DNA of 38,322 nt, taken from assembly GCA_937899105.1 (NCBI GenBank), contig CALBPF010000284.1:1-38322 (forward strand), in the 5' to 3' direction. The DNA is from an uncultured Flammeovirgaceae bacterium. GTDB lineage: Bacteria; Bacteroidota; Bacteroidia; Cytophagales; Cyclobacteriaceae. Shown here piece by piece: positions 17,124 to 27,373 of the stretch. The notes under the pieces are model-generated. The model saw nothing but the letters and a program-made list of their open reading frames with translations. It had not been told where the DNA came from and did not search any database. Position 1 is the stretch's first letter. The number at the start of each line of letters is the position of its first letter. Position numbers and translations under genes: made by a program.

Positions 17124-17242
17124 GCTAATCTAAAATACGAAATCCAAAGTCATTGAGCTGGCGCTTTTTACATCGTACAAGCTGTCATTGAAATAATAAC
17201 GTGTTATTTGATCAATAAGAGCCGTTTATTCACAATAAAAAA

Positions 17243-18556
17243 ATGACACGAAAACTAACCGCCCTTTTAATACTGGTTCTTTCATGCACAGCCTCTGCTC
17301 AGGAACTTAAGCGAAGGGCTCACATTGGTGTATCGTTCTCCAGCCCAAACGGAAATGAAGCCGGCGCTGTAGTCAGACATGTAGAAAGCGGTTCCTCCTT
17401 GGCTAAAGCCGGCCTGGCTGTAAAAGATAAAGTAATTAGATTGAACCAAGAGCTAGTCAATGAGCCAAACCGCTGGAGTGATATTCTATACGATCTTAGA
17501 GCCGGTGATGTAGTAAATCTGGAAGTACTACGCGGAAGTGATTTGATGATGATATCAGCTACTTTAGCGCCTTTACCAAAGGAATCTTACTCAAACACCG
17601 AGGTGACATACGCTGAGGTTATGTCAGCTTTTGGAGATCGAATTCGAACCATTACTACACTTCCTAAGAATAGCCAGTCAAAACTCCCCGCATTATTTGT
17701 AGTTGGAGGGTTAAGCTGCAGTTCGATAGAAGTATACCCAGGACGTAGAGAAAGTGGATGGACAAAGGTTTTAAGAGACATCTCAACAAAATCAGGAATG
17801 GTTGTGATGCGGGTGGAAAAACCAGGCGTGGGCGACAGTAACGGTCACTGCGGAGAAAGTGATTTTCATAGGGATATCTCTGCATTCGAAGCAGCATACC
17901 AGAGCCTGAAAAAATCGAAACATGTTGATTCGACAAACATTATTATTTACGGATCAAGTATGGGTAGTGCACTTGCTCCACACCTGGCAAATAAACTTGG
18001 TGCAGCAGGGATCATCTCAGACGGAACTTTCGTGAAAACCTGGTTTGAACACATGTTAGAAATTGAACGAAGAATACGATTGTTTGAAGGCGACAGTCCT
18101 GTGGAGGTGGCCAGAAAAATGAACGAGGGGTACATTCCCCTGTACTACGGCATGTTAATCCGAAAGAAGTCATACGAAGAAGTAATTAAAGAGCAACCTG
18201 AGTTAGCACAGTACAATTATCACTCTCCAAAGCACATGTACGGTAGACCGGTTTCTTACTACCATCAAGTGCAGGATTTCAACTTTGCCAAAGGCTGGGA
18301 GGAGCTAAAAGTACCGGTACGCATTATTCGTGGTGCGAACGATTGGATCATGTCTGCGGACGACAACGATATGATCATTGACATATTGGAGTCTAATGGG
18401 CACAAAGACCATGAACTCTATCTCTACCAAGGTCTTGATCACTGGAACATGATCCATGAAAAGGCCATTGACTCCTATAAGGGAAAAGAAGGTCGCTGGG
18501 AAGATAAAATCAGCCAGATTATTATCGACTACGCCAAGGAGCTCTCCAATAAATAA
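17243..18556 (+). CDS. Secreted PDZ-alpha/beta-hydrolase fusion
   Basis: The 437-residue protein starts with a signal peptide (LILVLSCTASAQ, cleavage about residue 20). A PDZ domain covers about 26-107 (HIGVSF, then SSLAKAGLAVKDKVIRLNQ and ILYDLRAGDVVNLEVLRG). The rest is an alpha/beta hydrolase with nucleophile S239 in YGSSMG, acid D367 in RGANDWIM and base H400 in GLDHWNM. VEKPGVGDSNGHC (about 191-203) probably forms part of the pocket, and it resembles predicted acyl esterases or dipeptidyl-peptidase-like proteins. The expected site is the periplasm or outside the cell. The PDZ domain may bind a substrate C-terminus or a partner. It is monocistronic. The substrate is not predictable from sequence alone. 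Confidence 0.88.
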   Translation: MTRKLTALLILVLSCTASAQELKRRAHIGVSFSSPNGNEAGAVVRHVESGSSLAKAGLAVKDKVIRLNQELVNEPNRWSDILYDLRAGDVVNLEVLRGSDLMMISATLAPLPKESYSNTEVTYAEVMSAFGDRIRTITTLPKNSQSKLPALFVVGGLSCSSIEVYPGRRESGWTKVLRDISTKSGMVVMRVEKPGVGDSNGHCGESDFHRDISAFEAAYQSLKKSKHVDSTNIIIYGSSMGSALAPHLANKLGAAGIISDGTFVKTWFEHMLEIERRIRLFEGDSPVEVARKMNEGYIPLYYGMLIRKKSYEEVIKEQPELAQYNYHSPKHMYGRPVSYYHQVQDFNFAKGWEELKVPVRIIRGANDWIMSADDNDMIIDILESNGHKDHELYLYQGLDHWNMIHEKAIDSYKGKEGRWEDKISQIIIDYAKELSNK

Positions 18557-18711
18557 GGGGGGTAATTGAAAAATTTTTATACAAAGATAGGTTCTCCACG
18601 AATAGCCGGGTCAGTCGAGGTAGCAGGCAAGTAAGCTTAAGGGTTGGTTTTGCGCGTTTTGCACGGAGAATTATGAGCCCGATGCAATTTTCAAGGACGC
18701 TCTAGATACAG

Positions 18712-20196
18712 TTAGTCAAAAACGTGATCTGCATAGTCTGACCACCACTTTTCTATGTCTACTTTAGGTTTTCGGCAGATATACAACGGAATGCCATTCT
18801 CCTCATCAATGGCATATTTATGATAAATTATTTTTACCAATGTCACCTCCTCGAAAGTATGTTCAACTGACGGTTTCTCATTTCCCAGACTTATCCAGAC
18901 ATCTGCGTTTTTAATTCCATGACCCCAGAGCCAAAAGCTGCCATGACGACTAATTGGGTTTGGCAATCCATACCTTTTACCTAAAATCTTCAATGCTCCC
19001 GCCTCACCATAGTTCTCAGCCCAAAGAGCACAGTTACGCCTTTCTTCGGGACTCAACGATCGATATACGCTGTCTACCAGGGCAACTTGCTCATTCCAAC
19101 CGAACATATCTGCATAGTCCGAGGTAAGTTCTATTCTGCCGTTATTTTCTTCCAAGACCTGATATTGAACAAATCTCTCAATGGATAGAACTGGTGTTAA
19201 CTCCGGAATCCAGGGGACAAAAGGAAGAAAGATGGAGCTCGCCACAATGTATGCCCAGAAAGACCTTTTCTTCCTTAGCCATGCCTCAAGCTGCACCCCA
19301 CCTGCTGCAAACAATACCGGATAAATAGGAAATACGTAGTACGACTTTGATTTAGTCAGCAGCATGGTAAAAAAGATGACGACTACACTTACTGCTATCC
19401 ACCGAAATGATTCATTTCTTAAGAGCCACCACAGGCCAATGACACTGGTGATAAATATGGCAGGCATCGTTAACTGATCTAAAACAAAATCGGCATGCCC
19501 ATTTTCTGAAAGCTGGTATTGACTCAACGCTTGAGCGTGTTTTAATAGAGGGAAATCATGCTGAAATTGCCAAATCAGATTTGGTAAGAATACAAGTAGC
19601 GCTACAAGCCCCGAAAAGTAAAGCCACCTATTCTTGAATAGTTCTCCGCGCCTATAAAAAATCAAGCCAACGACTATTCCAAAGGCCCATATCAACATAG
19701 TGTACTTGTTCTGTAATCCCAGACCAAGAGCGAAGCCAGTTAGCAACAGGTCCTTCTTATCGTTAGAATTAATGAAACGAATTAGAAAGTAAAACCCTGC
19801 TGTCCAGAAGAGCTGATCAAATGCCACTGGCTGGAAAAGGGTATGATTGCGGTAAAAGGGCAAGAAGGCCAACACACAGGTTCCTGCAAAAAGCAAAGCC
19901 CTCCATTTGCCACCCAGCTCCTTTGCCATTAAGCAGCAAACTACTAATATCAGCACCCTGGCTAACGTGGGGAATAAGCGCATTCCAAAAAGAGAATAAT
20001 CAAAGAACACGAACGAAAGCTTTCCCAGAACGGCAATGAACGGTGGAAACTCCATATAGCCGAAATCCAGGTGTTCGCTTACCGACAGATGAAGTAGTTC
20101 GTCACGGTGGAAACCGTAATTTACATTACCAAAAAACTGGATCACAAGCTTTAAGGCTGCAAGTAAGCCAATGATCCCCAACTCATTCTTCCGCAA
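18712..20196 (-). CDS. GT39-family (ArnT/PMT-like) integral membrane glycosyltransferase
   Basis: The 494-residue polytopic membrane protein moves a sugar from a polyprenyl-phosphate donor to an extracytoplasmic acceptor. The N-terminal HRDELLHL motif (D32-E33) matches the catalytic Asp-Glu pair of the GT39/ArnT fold, followed by EHLDFGYMEFPPF. About ten hydrophobic helices fill residues 6-330, and a soluble C-terminal domain (about 340-494) faces the periplasm. The start appears to be TTG 20196, only 1 nt after the stop of the last permease, so it is almost certainly the final gene of that operon. Next possible starts would remove the catalytic motif. The acceptor (lipid A, protein or other lipid) is unknown. 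Confidence 0.9.
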   Translation of the reverse strand: MRKNELGIIGLLAALKLVIQFFGNVNYGFHRDELLHLSVSEHLDFGYMEFPPFIAVLGKLSFVFFDYSLFGMRLFPTLARVLILVVCCLMAKELGGKWRALLFAGTCVLAFLPFYRNHTLFQPVAFDQLFWTAGFYFLIRFINSNDKKDLLLTGFALGLGLQNKYTMLIWAFGIVVGLIFYRRGELFKNRWLYFSGLVALLVFLPNLIWQFQHDFPLLKHAQALSQYQLSENGHADFVLDQLTMPAIFITSVIGLWWLLRNESFRWIAVSVVVIFFTMLLTKSKSYYVFPIYPVLFAAGGVQLEAWLRKKRSFWAYIVASSIFLPFVPWIPELTPVLSIERFVQYQVLEENNGRIELTSDYADMFGWNEQVALVDSVYRSLSPEERRNCALWAENYGEAGALKILGKRYGLPNPISRHGSFWLWGHGIKNADVWISLGNEKPSVEHTFEEVTLVKIIYHKYAIDEENGIPLYICRKPKVDIEKWWSDYADHVFD

Positions 20197-20197
20197 T

Positions 20198-22570
20198 TTA
20201 TTCTTCCTTTAGTATGTCTACCGGATTTGATAACCCGGCCTTTATGGTCTTCAAACTCATAGTAAGAAATGAAAGCAATATTATGATTAAAACTGCGGCC
20301 ATAAAATAAAACGGAGATAATGATATCTTAAAAGCGAATCCGGATAACCAGTCTGACAAAAAATACCACGAAAGTGGAATAGAAACAATGGCCGAAACAA
20401 AAATTAAGATTAAGAATTGGGCGCTTAGCAGCTTTACAATGGTTGAAATTGACGCGCCAAGGACCTTCCTGATCCCAATTTCTTTTTGTTTAGTATCAAC
20501 GTTATAACTGATCATTCCATACAAACCAAGACAAGCCAGTAAAATGGCCAGCCCGGAAAACGTATGAACCAACTTAGAAAAATGATCGTCCGACTGGTAC
20601 ATCTGCCCTATATGTTCATCCAGGAATAAATAATCAAATGGTAGCTCGGGATAAAGGAGATCCCATTCCGTTCTCATTGCCTCTAGTGTACCGGTTATAT
20701 CGCCTTTTACTTTTATCAGGATATGGTCCATGTTGCCTATGGGAATGTGGATTACCATCGGTGTAATGTTATGATGCAAACTGGCGAAATGAAAGTCTTC
20801 CACAACACCAATGACCTCTCCTTCCCAAACGTTTACAGTTAATTTTTTACCTATTGCCGAATCTGTCCATCCAAACATCCGCACGGCTGCTTCATTAATG
20901 ATGAAAGCAGTACTATCGTTGAAAAACTCATCAGAAAAATCTCTGCCTTCCATAAGAGTTAATCCCAGGGTCTTAGTGTAATCATAATGACCCGAAAACA
21001 GGTTTATTCGGTAGGGCTCCTCCGAGTTACTTTCGTCCACAACAGGTACACTCGGGTGTTTCCCATCCAGCAGATTACTACTTGCAGTTACGGTTACAAC
21101 ATTTGGATTGAGTAGCAGCTGCCGACGAGCCCGCATATAAGTACCGGAAAGCGCTTCTCCTTCAACTTTGAGCGCTATTATCTGTTCCTTATCGTACCTC
21201 AGGTCTTTTTCCCTTAGGAACCGCATCTGATCTTTTATCACCAAACTTGAGGCAACCAGTGCGATGGTTATAAAAAACTGTGCCCCAACAAGCCACGCTT
21301 TTATATTAAATCTGTTGGCACCATTAGCTGTTCTTTCCTGTAGCGCTTTTACCGGAAGAAGCCGCGACAGGAAGAGTGCAGGGTACGAACCTCCTAAAAA
21401 ACCCACCAGTACCACAATCAAAAAAACAGTGTACCAATAATCGGTTAGGTAACTTAGTATATCAAGCTCAACACCAAATACGTAAGCTAAACTTCCACTG
21501 AATATTTCCAGAATTGTTATGGCGAGTACCATTGAGATCAAGCTTATTAAAAATGCTTCTACCATATATTGCCAAAACATGGTGGATCTATGCCCCCCAA
21601 GGGTCTTTCTTACGCCTACTTCCTTGGCCCTTTTTAATGATAGTGTAGTGGAGAGGTTGGCAAAATTAAAAATAGCCAGACCTAATATTAGAAATGCAAT
21701 TGCCGATAGCACTTGAACATACTTGATATCGCCGTTGGTTGGCATTCCGTTTCTTTCCGAAATATCCCTGGAGTAAAGATGTATGTCTGATATGGGTTGC
21801 AATACAAAGCCGTAATTCCTAGCCCTGTCCTCACCCATATTGCTTACAACAAAATCTTCAAATTTAGCGCTCAGCTCATCCGGATTAACTCCTTTTTGCA
21901 GCTTTAAGTAGGTGGGAAAAGAGGCCCAACCCCACGTTTGCAAGGTTACTGGATAGCCTGCCGGTGTTTCAAAGGTTTCAAAAGAAATAATCATATTAAA
22001 GTCAAGATGACTTGGTGAAGCTGGCTCTGCCACAACACCGGTTACTGTCAATTCCAATTGATCATCAAGCGTTATGATTTGGCCCAGTGGATCGTCGTCT
22101 CCAAAATATTTTCGGGCAAGGTCAGAAGAAATTAGCGCCGTATTTTTGCGCATAAGCGCCGTCTGGCGGTTGCCTGCCAGGAGGTCGAATGTGAAAACCT
22201 CAAGAAAACTTGAGTCTGCATAAAAGACTCTGTCTTCATAAAATTCTTCTTCACCTATTCTTAGTAAAACATCGTCGGCATGCCTGAACCGAAGATAATA
22301 TTCTATTCCGGAAAGCTGAGCTTTCATTTCAGGGCCAACCGGAGGCCCTACCGCTGACGCCTGAGTACCTGTCTTCTTCCTGAGTAGATTTACACGGTAT
22401 ACGTTTTCTTTCTCTTTAATGAAGCTGTCGTAAGAAAGCTCATACTGAACAAAATTGATGATCAGTAAAAAGCTGGCTAACCCAACGATAAGCCCGCTGA
22501 TGTTAATTATTGAAAATACACTGTTTTTCAGCAGGTATCTGACCGCGTACTTTAAGTAGTTGCCGAACAT
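20198..22570 (-). CDS. FtsX/MacB-type ABC transporter permease, array member 1 (closest to GT39)
   Basis: It is a 790-residue copy with the full duplicated MacB_PCD-FtsX layout. TM1 is at about 19-41 (SIINISGLIVGLASFLLII). The first FtsX domain begins at NGDIKYVQVLSAIAFL (about 280) and contains LKRAKEVGVRKTLGGHR. The second is at about 665-785 with KQKEIGIRKVLGASISTI. It ends in NPVDILKEE. Within the first FtsX domain it keeps NFANLSTTLS, where most copies have NLTTARS. Its start overlaps the previous permease by 19 nt, and it is followed after 1 nt by the GT39 gene, giving translational coupling on both sides. Confidence 0.93.
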   Translation of the reverse strand: MFGNYLKYAVRYLLKNSVFSIINISGLIVGLASFLLIINFVQYELSYDSFIKEKENVYRVNLLRKKTGTQASAVGPPVGPEMKAQLSGIEYYLRFRHADDVLLRIGEEEFYEDRVFYADSSFLEVFTFDLLAGNRQTALMRKNTALISSDLARKYFGDDDPLGQIITLDDQLELTVTGVVAEPASPSHLDFNMIISFETFETPAGYPVTLQTWGWASFPTYLKLQKGVNPDELSAKFEDFVVSNMGEDRARNYGFVLQPISDIHLYSRDISERNGMPTNGDIKYVQVLSAIAFLILGLAIFNFANLSTTLSLKRAKEVGVRKTLGGHRSTMFWQYMVEAFLISLISMVLAITILEIFSGSLAYVFGVELDILSYLTDYWYTVFLIVVLVGFLGGSYPALFLSRLLPVKALQERTANGANRFNIKAWLVGAQFFITIALVASSLVIKDQMRFLREKDLRYDKEQIIALKVEGEALSGTYMRARRQLLLNPNVVTVTASSNLLDGKHPSVPVVDESNSEEPYRINLFSGHYDYTKTLGLTLMEGRDFSDEFFNDSTAFIINEAAVRMFGWTDSAIGKKLTVNVWEGEVIGVVEDFHFASLHHNITPMVIHIPIGNMDHILIKVKGDITGTLEAMRTEWDLLYPELPFDYLFLDEHIGQMYQSDDHFSKLVHTFSGLAILLACLGLYGMISYNVDTKQKEIGIRKVLGASISTIVKLLSAQFLILIFVSAIVSIPLSWYFLSDWLSGFAFKISLSPFYFMAAVLIIILLSFLTMSLKTIKAGLSNPVDILKEE

Positions 22571-24957
22571 TCTTCTTTTAACACATCAACGGGGTTCATA
22601 AAGGCCGCCTTTAAGGACTGAAAACTTGTTGTGATCGCTGCGATTAGTAGAACCAAAAGGGCCGATTTAATATAGGGGAGCGCACCGATAGGGATTTTGT
22701 AGGCAAGCCCTTCCAGCCAATCCTGCACCAGTAAATAGCTCAATGGAATAGAAATCAGGAAGGACACCATTATGATCTTAAAAAAGCTGCCATTCACCAA
22801 TTTCAGAATTCCCCAAACCGGAGCGCCAAGTACTTTTCTAATTCCTATCTGACGTATCATCTGGCTCACGGTGAATGAGATTAAGCTTAGCGCCCCCAAA
22901 CATGCTACGATAATGGCAATACTTGAGAAGGTGAAGAACACGTTTAAAAAGCGCTTTTCACTTGCATAGAGCTCTTGAAGCTCGGTATCCATAAAAGTAA
23001 AATCAATAGGTCGTCCATTAGCGTGTTTATTCCACACGCTCGTTAAGCGCTCAAGTGTTTGTTCAATATCGTTAGAGGTATATCTGACAATAAGGTAGCT
23101 TACAGGCATTGTAATTTCACTGGCCAATGAGAATATCACGGGTTGGATTTCAGTATGCATAGAAGTAAAGTGAAAGTCTTTCACTACACCAATAACCGTG
23201 GCCTTCTTTCTTGACCATTGACTACCTGTAAAGGCAAGCCCAGTAAGCTTTTCACCTACGGGATCGTCAAAACCCAAGAATTCAGCAGCCGACTCATTCA
23301 AAACATAAGCATCTGTAGCGTCTGACGAAAAATCCTTGGAAAATGAGCGCCCATCTACCATTTCCGCTTCGAGAGTTTCAAAGTAATCGTGCCCAACTAT
23401 AATGGTAGAAACCATAGTTTCTTCCTTTTCAGTTGTGTACTGCCTCCAGCCACCTATTCTATTTACCGGACTATTGTTACTTACCGTAACAGAAGTGAAG
23501 TCTTTTTGAGTTAACAACTCTTGTTTAATTACCTCATGCTTTTCTTGCAATTCAGAGGTAGAAAGTGGCAGATATAACACCGAAGACGTATTTACCCCCA
23601 TTTTTTTATTGCTCATGAAATTGATCTGTTCTCCAATAAGCAGCGTGCTTACCAGCAAAGTGGAGGTAGTGGCAAATTGAAGGACAAGTAGTAGCTTCCG
23701 GAGGGATAAAACACTCCCTGTAATTTTAACCTGCTCACCACTCACTGACCGCAAGGCATTGAACCTTGAGAGATAAAAAGCAGGATAACTACCGGTTACG
23801 AGGCCTAAAAAAATACCAAAAATCAAAAGTCCCAAAATAAATTTAAGATCACCGATAATACTCGGTTGAAGCGTCATGCCTGAAAGCTCATTGAAATAGG
23901 GCATCAGTATTTCTGTGAGAAGACCTCCAAGCAGTACGGCAAATAAGGAAAGCACAACAGATTCTATCAGGTGCTGGAATACAAGTTGACTTTTACTTGC
24001 GCCAACTATTTTTCTAAGACCAACTTCTTTTGATCTTCCGCCTGATTTAGCAACCGCCAGATTCATATAATTAATGCCGGCGATTACAAGAATTAGAAAT
24101 GCCACAGACAAGAAGATATAGGTATATAACATGTCGCCATTCGGAGCTAATTCACCGCTTAAATTTGAAGTTAGGTGAATAGACTCCAGCGGTTGCAGGA
24201 AGTACTCTGGGGGATCATCAAAATCATACCATCGCTCTACAACAGACTTCAGGTTTTTTTGAATCAGATTAATATCCGCTTCTTCTTCCAGTTTCACATA
24301 GGTATAATGACTTGTGCCCCCCTTATTATTGGTCACCCAGGCGGGATAGGACGATAAAACCGTAGCCTGAGAAATGATCATATCGGCATGAAAATGACTA
24401 TTGGAAGGAAAGTCTTCCATTAACCCCGTTATCTCTAAGACGAAGTCATCCAATTCAAGTGATTCACCAACAGGGTTTTCATTGCCGAAGTATTTTGCTG
24501 CCATAGACTCACTGATAACGGCTGTATTAACCCTATCTAACACTGCCGATGGTTGGCCTTCAACCAACGGAAAAGAAAACACTTCAAAGAATGTACTGTC
24601 AGCCACCAATAAATCATCTTCCTGGAACACCTTTTCATTTCGCCTGACAAGCCCATTATTAGGTATTAATCGTGTCCATTTTTCAATTCCTGAAACGGCG
24701 CTCAGTTCGGGAGCGAATAGGTATGTGATATTTGCACTTCGATTTCTTTCTGCTCCACCCTGCTTATGACTGCCCGCAACCCGATAGAGCTTGTCACTAT
24801 CCGTGTGAAATTTGTCGTAGCTCCACTCATCTTGAACAAACAAAAGAAGCAAGAGGCAAGAAGTGATGCCTGTGGTTAACCCAAAGATATTTACCAGAGT
24901 ATAGCCTAACTTCTTCCTTAAGTTTCTTGCGGCAATTTTTAAGTAATTTATGAGCAT
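22552..24957 (-). CDS. FtsX/MacB-type ABC transporter permease, array member 2
   Basis: This 801-residue permease has TM1 at about 20-40 and a first FtsX domain from NGDMLYTYIFLSVAFLILVIA, with SGGRSKEVGLRKIVGASKSQL. The second FtsX domain carries MIRQIGIRKVLGAPVWGIL. In place of ending at LKEE like its neighbours, it runs on for CSATT before TAA and so overlaps the next start by 19 nt. Loss of an ancestral stop that overlapped the next ATG (as TAATG still does at 27373) explains this extension. It follows array member 3 after a 1-nt gap. Confidence 0.92.
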   Translation of the reverse strand: MLINYLKIAARNLRKKLGYTLVNIFGLTTGITSCLLLLLFVQDEWSYDKFHTDSDKLYRVAGSHKQGGAERNRSANITYLFAPELSAVSGIEKWTRLIPNNGLVRRNEKVFQEDDLLVADSTFFEVFSFPLVEGQPSAVLDRVNTAVISESMAAKYFGNENPVGESLELDDFVLEITGLMEDFPSNSHFHADMIISQATVLSSYPAWVTNNKGGTSHYTYVKLEEEADINLIQKNLKSVVERWYDFDDPPEYFLQPLESIHLTSNLSGELAPNGDMLYTYIFLSVAFLILVIAGINYMNLAVAKSGGRSKEVGLRKIVGASKSQLVFQHLIESVVLSLFAVLLGGLLTEILMPYFNELSGMTLQPSIIGDLKFILGLLIFGIFLGLVTGSYPAFYLSRFNALRSVSGEQVKITGSVLSLRKLLLVLQFATTSTLLVSTLLIGEQINFMSNKKMGVNTSSVLYLPLSTSELQEKHEVIKQELLTQKDFTSVTVSNNSPVNRIGGWRQYTTEKEETMVSTIIVGHDYFETLEAEMVDGRSFSKDFSSDATDAYVLNESAAEFLGFDDPVGEKLTGLAFTGSQWSRKKATVIGVVKDFHFTSMHTEIQPVIFSLASEITMPVSYLIVRYTSNDIEQTLERLTSVWNKHANGRPIDFTFMDTELQELYASEKRFLNVFFTFSSIAIIVACLGALSLISFTVSQMIRQIGIRKVLGAPVWGILKLVNGSFFKIIMVSFLISIPLSYLLVQDWLEGLAYKIPIGALPYIKSALLVLLIAAITTSFQSLKAAFMNPVDVLKEECSATT

Positions 24958-24958
24958 A

Positions 24959-27373
24959 TCATTCTTCCTTTAACGTATTCACGGGATTTGTGGTGGCTGC
25001 TTGTATAGACTGATAACTCACGGTAATCGAAGCAAATAAAGCAATCAGAGCGCTTGCAATCACAAAGATCATGGGGCTCAACTCCATACGATAAGCAAAA
25101 TTTTCCAACCACTTTCCTGACAAATGGTAAGCCAGTGGCGCTGAAAGAAATAATGCTATAAGTACTAGAATAAATAGTCTTTTATTTATCAAAATTAGAA
25201 TATCGAAGATACCTGCGCCCAATATCTTTCGACCTCCTATTTCCTTTACTTTTTGAGCTGTAGAGTAGGAAACAAGTCCAAAAAGACCCATGCACGCAAT
25301 TAAAATACCAATGACAGTAAAGAAGGAGAACATTTTACTCAATTGGTCCTCGGATGCATACATCTCGGTCAGGTTCTCATCTAAATACTCATAACTGAAA
25401 GGCCGTTCAGAGGCGGTGTCTTGCCAATTGTCTCTAAGAAAATTAATTGCCTCTTTAGCGGCATTAGGTCCAATCTTGACAGCAATAGTCTGATATGCCT
25501 CAGGGTAGATGTGCATTACGGTAGTGCTTACCGATTCCTTCAGGCTTTTGAAGTGGAAATCTTTAATCACTCCAATTACTTCTCCATTTTTAATTGAATC
25601 ATAATTCCACATATCCCAGTTTAGGGGTTGGCCAATGGCCTCCTTGGGTGAGTCAAAGCCTAAATTGCGAACTGCGGTTTCGTTAATAATGAACGCCTTT
25701 GATGCATCTGTGCCGAAATTTTTATCGAACCCTCGTCCTGCTATTACCTCCAATCCAAGCGTTCCGATATAATCAAAATCCACCATAAAATGGTTAGCCG
25801 GAAATGTCTTGTTTACGGAATTTCTGATCTCATCACCAGAGACTATCTGGCCTGGAAGTCCGAAACTGTAGGATATAGACTCAATGCCCGCTTTACCACC
25901 CCACTTGTTCTTGATAGTCTTTAAACGCTCTGTATCAGCTCGCAATTTTTGACTGATCGGCAGTAAAACCACTTGGCTTTTGTCAAAACCAAGGTCTGTA
26001 TTTCTTAGAAATGATAGCTGCTCATAAACGACCAAAGCCACTATTATGAGGAAAACCGAAAGTGAAAACTGAAATACTACAGCCACATGCTGAAAGAATT
26101 GACCAGTTAAACCTTGCTTGAAAAACCTTCTATTAAAAAGGCTAAGAGAGCTAAATGAAGATCCAAAAAAAGCGGGGTAGGTTCCTGCCAAAAGGCCAAT
26201 AACAAGTGCAAAAAGAAAAACAAAGAGCACTGCCAATGGCTCAGCTATAAAATAAGAGTCTATAGTCTTTGTGGTAAACTTGTTTAAGTAAGGCAATGAC
26301 AGCTCAGCGATCAGCCCTGCCAACATCACAGAAAAAATGGTTAACAACACGGATTCACCTAAAAACTGAAAGATTAGCTGTCTCCTCTGCGCTCCAATAA
26401 CCTTTCTGACGGCAATTTCCTTTAGGCGATGAATTGAACGAGCGGTAGAAAGATTGGTGAAATTCACACAAACAATAATTATAATAAACAAAGCTGCTGC
26501 CGACAATGCGTACACGGTGTAAATATTCCCCCGCTTCGCTATCTCCCACTGAAAGTTGGAAGAGTACAGGTAGATATCATCTATTGCCTGGATGTAAGGC
26601 GTATATACAAAACCTACAGGCTTGGTTATAGGGTGTGCATATTTTTCACTAAAAGCGGCAAGGCCTGCTTCGAACTTGTCAGCATCTGTACCTTCTTTCA
26701 GCTTGATATAGGTGAAAAACTGCTGCCAAACCCAATTGTTTAACCGTTCGCTATTCCAATATTTGAACAGGCTGGACATAGACATAATGATCTCCGCCTG
26801 GAGATGTGAATGTTCCGAAATGTCCTTGTAAATACCTACCAGTGCAAACTCTTCATTTTGAATTTTAAAGCTTTCACCAACATCTATCGTGCTCAAGTGC
26901 TTCCTGGCAAAGCTTTCCGAAACGATCACCTGATTAGGTTCGCGTAGTGCGTTTTGGTCATTTCCATTGATCAATTGGATAGTAAGCATATCAAAAATGG
27001 TAGCCTCCGCATAAAGCGCCTTGCGCTCCAGAATCTTTTGGTCTCCTACGGCGAGAAGAATTTCGCCATACGTATCCATCACCCTAAGTGTAGATTCCAC
27101 CTCAATGTAATCCGCCTTAAGTGTAGGTGCAAATATGGGAGGGACTATGGGCAGCTGCTCTGTGGTGCCATCCTCATCCTGACTTATGTTATAAATTCTA
27201 AAAGTTCTGTGTTTATCAGGGTGATAGTCATCATATTTCAATTCGTCCCAAACAAAAATTGAAATGATGAAGAAGCTGGCCATACCTAGTGTCATGCCGG
27301 CAATATTGATAAACGAGAATAATTTGTTCTTCGTTAAATTTCTGATCGCAATTTTTAGGTAGTTGGTCAGCAT
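24959..27373 (-). CDS. FtsX/MacB-type ABC transporter permease, array member 3
   Basis: This is an 804-residue permease, the longest in the array. TM1 is at about 19-41 (SFINIAGMTLGMASFFIIS). The first FtsX domain holds NFTNLSTARSIHRLKEIAVR and IGAQRRQLIFQFLGES, and the second holds QKVKEIGGRKILGAGIFDIL. The periplasmic loops differ strongly from the sister copies, including a YAHPITKPVGFVYTPYIQA stretch before the DDIYLYSSNFQWE block. The start overlaps the stop of array member 4 by one base (TAATG), so translation is probably coupled. It ends in NPVNTLKEE. Confidence 0.93.
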   Translation of the reverse strand: MLTNYLKIAIRNLTKNKLFSFINIAGMTLGMASFFIISIFVWDELKYDDYHPDKHRTFRIYNISQDEDGTTEQLPIVPPIFAPTLKADYIEVESTLRVMDTYGEILLAVGDQKILERKALYAEATIFDMLTIQLINGNDQNALREPNQVIVSESFARKHLSTIDVGESFKIQNEEFALVGIYKDISEHSHLQAEIIMSMSSLFKYWNSERLNNWVWQQFFTYIKLKEGTDADKFEAGLAAFSEKYAHPITKPVGFVYTPYIQAIDDIYLYSSNFQWEIAKRGNIYTVYALSAAALFIIIIVCVNFTNLSTARSIHRLKEIAVRKVIGAQRRQLIFQFLGESVLLTIFSVMLAGLIAELSLPYLNKFTTKTIDSYFIAEPLAVLFVFLFALVIGLLAGTYPAFFGSSFSSLSLFNRRFFKQGLTGQFFQHVAVVFQFSLSVFLIIVALVVYEQLSFLRNTDLGFDKSQVVLLPISQKLRADTERLKTIKNKWGGKAGIESISYSFGLPGQIVSGDEIRNSVNKTFPANHFMVDFDYIGTLGLEVIAGRGFDKNFGTDASKAFIINETAVRNLGFDSPKEAIGQPLNWDMWNYDSIKNGEVIGVIKDFHFKSLKESVSTTVMHIYPEAYQTIAVKIGPNAAKEAINFLRDNWQDTASERPFSYEYLDENLTEMYASEDQLSKMFSFFTVIGILIACMGLFGLVSYSTAQKVKEIGGRKILGAGIFDILILINKRLFILVLIALFLSAPLAYHLSGKWLENFAYRMELSPMIFVIASALIALFASITVSYQSIQAATTNPVNTLKEE

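Noticed and set aside
18557..18711. Possible small RNA or gene remnant between the hydrolase and GT39 genes
   Set aside because: No stable hairpin, coding frame or promoter pair could be supported in these 155 bases.
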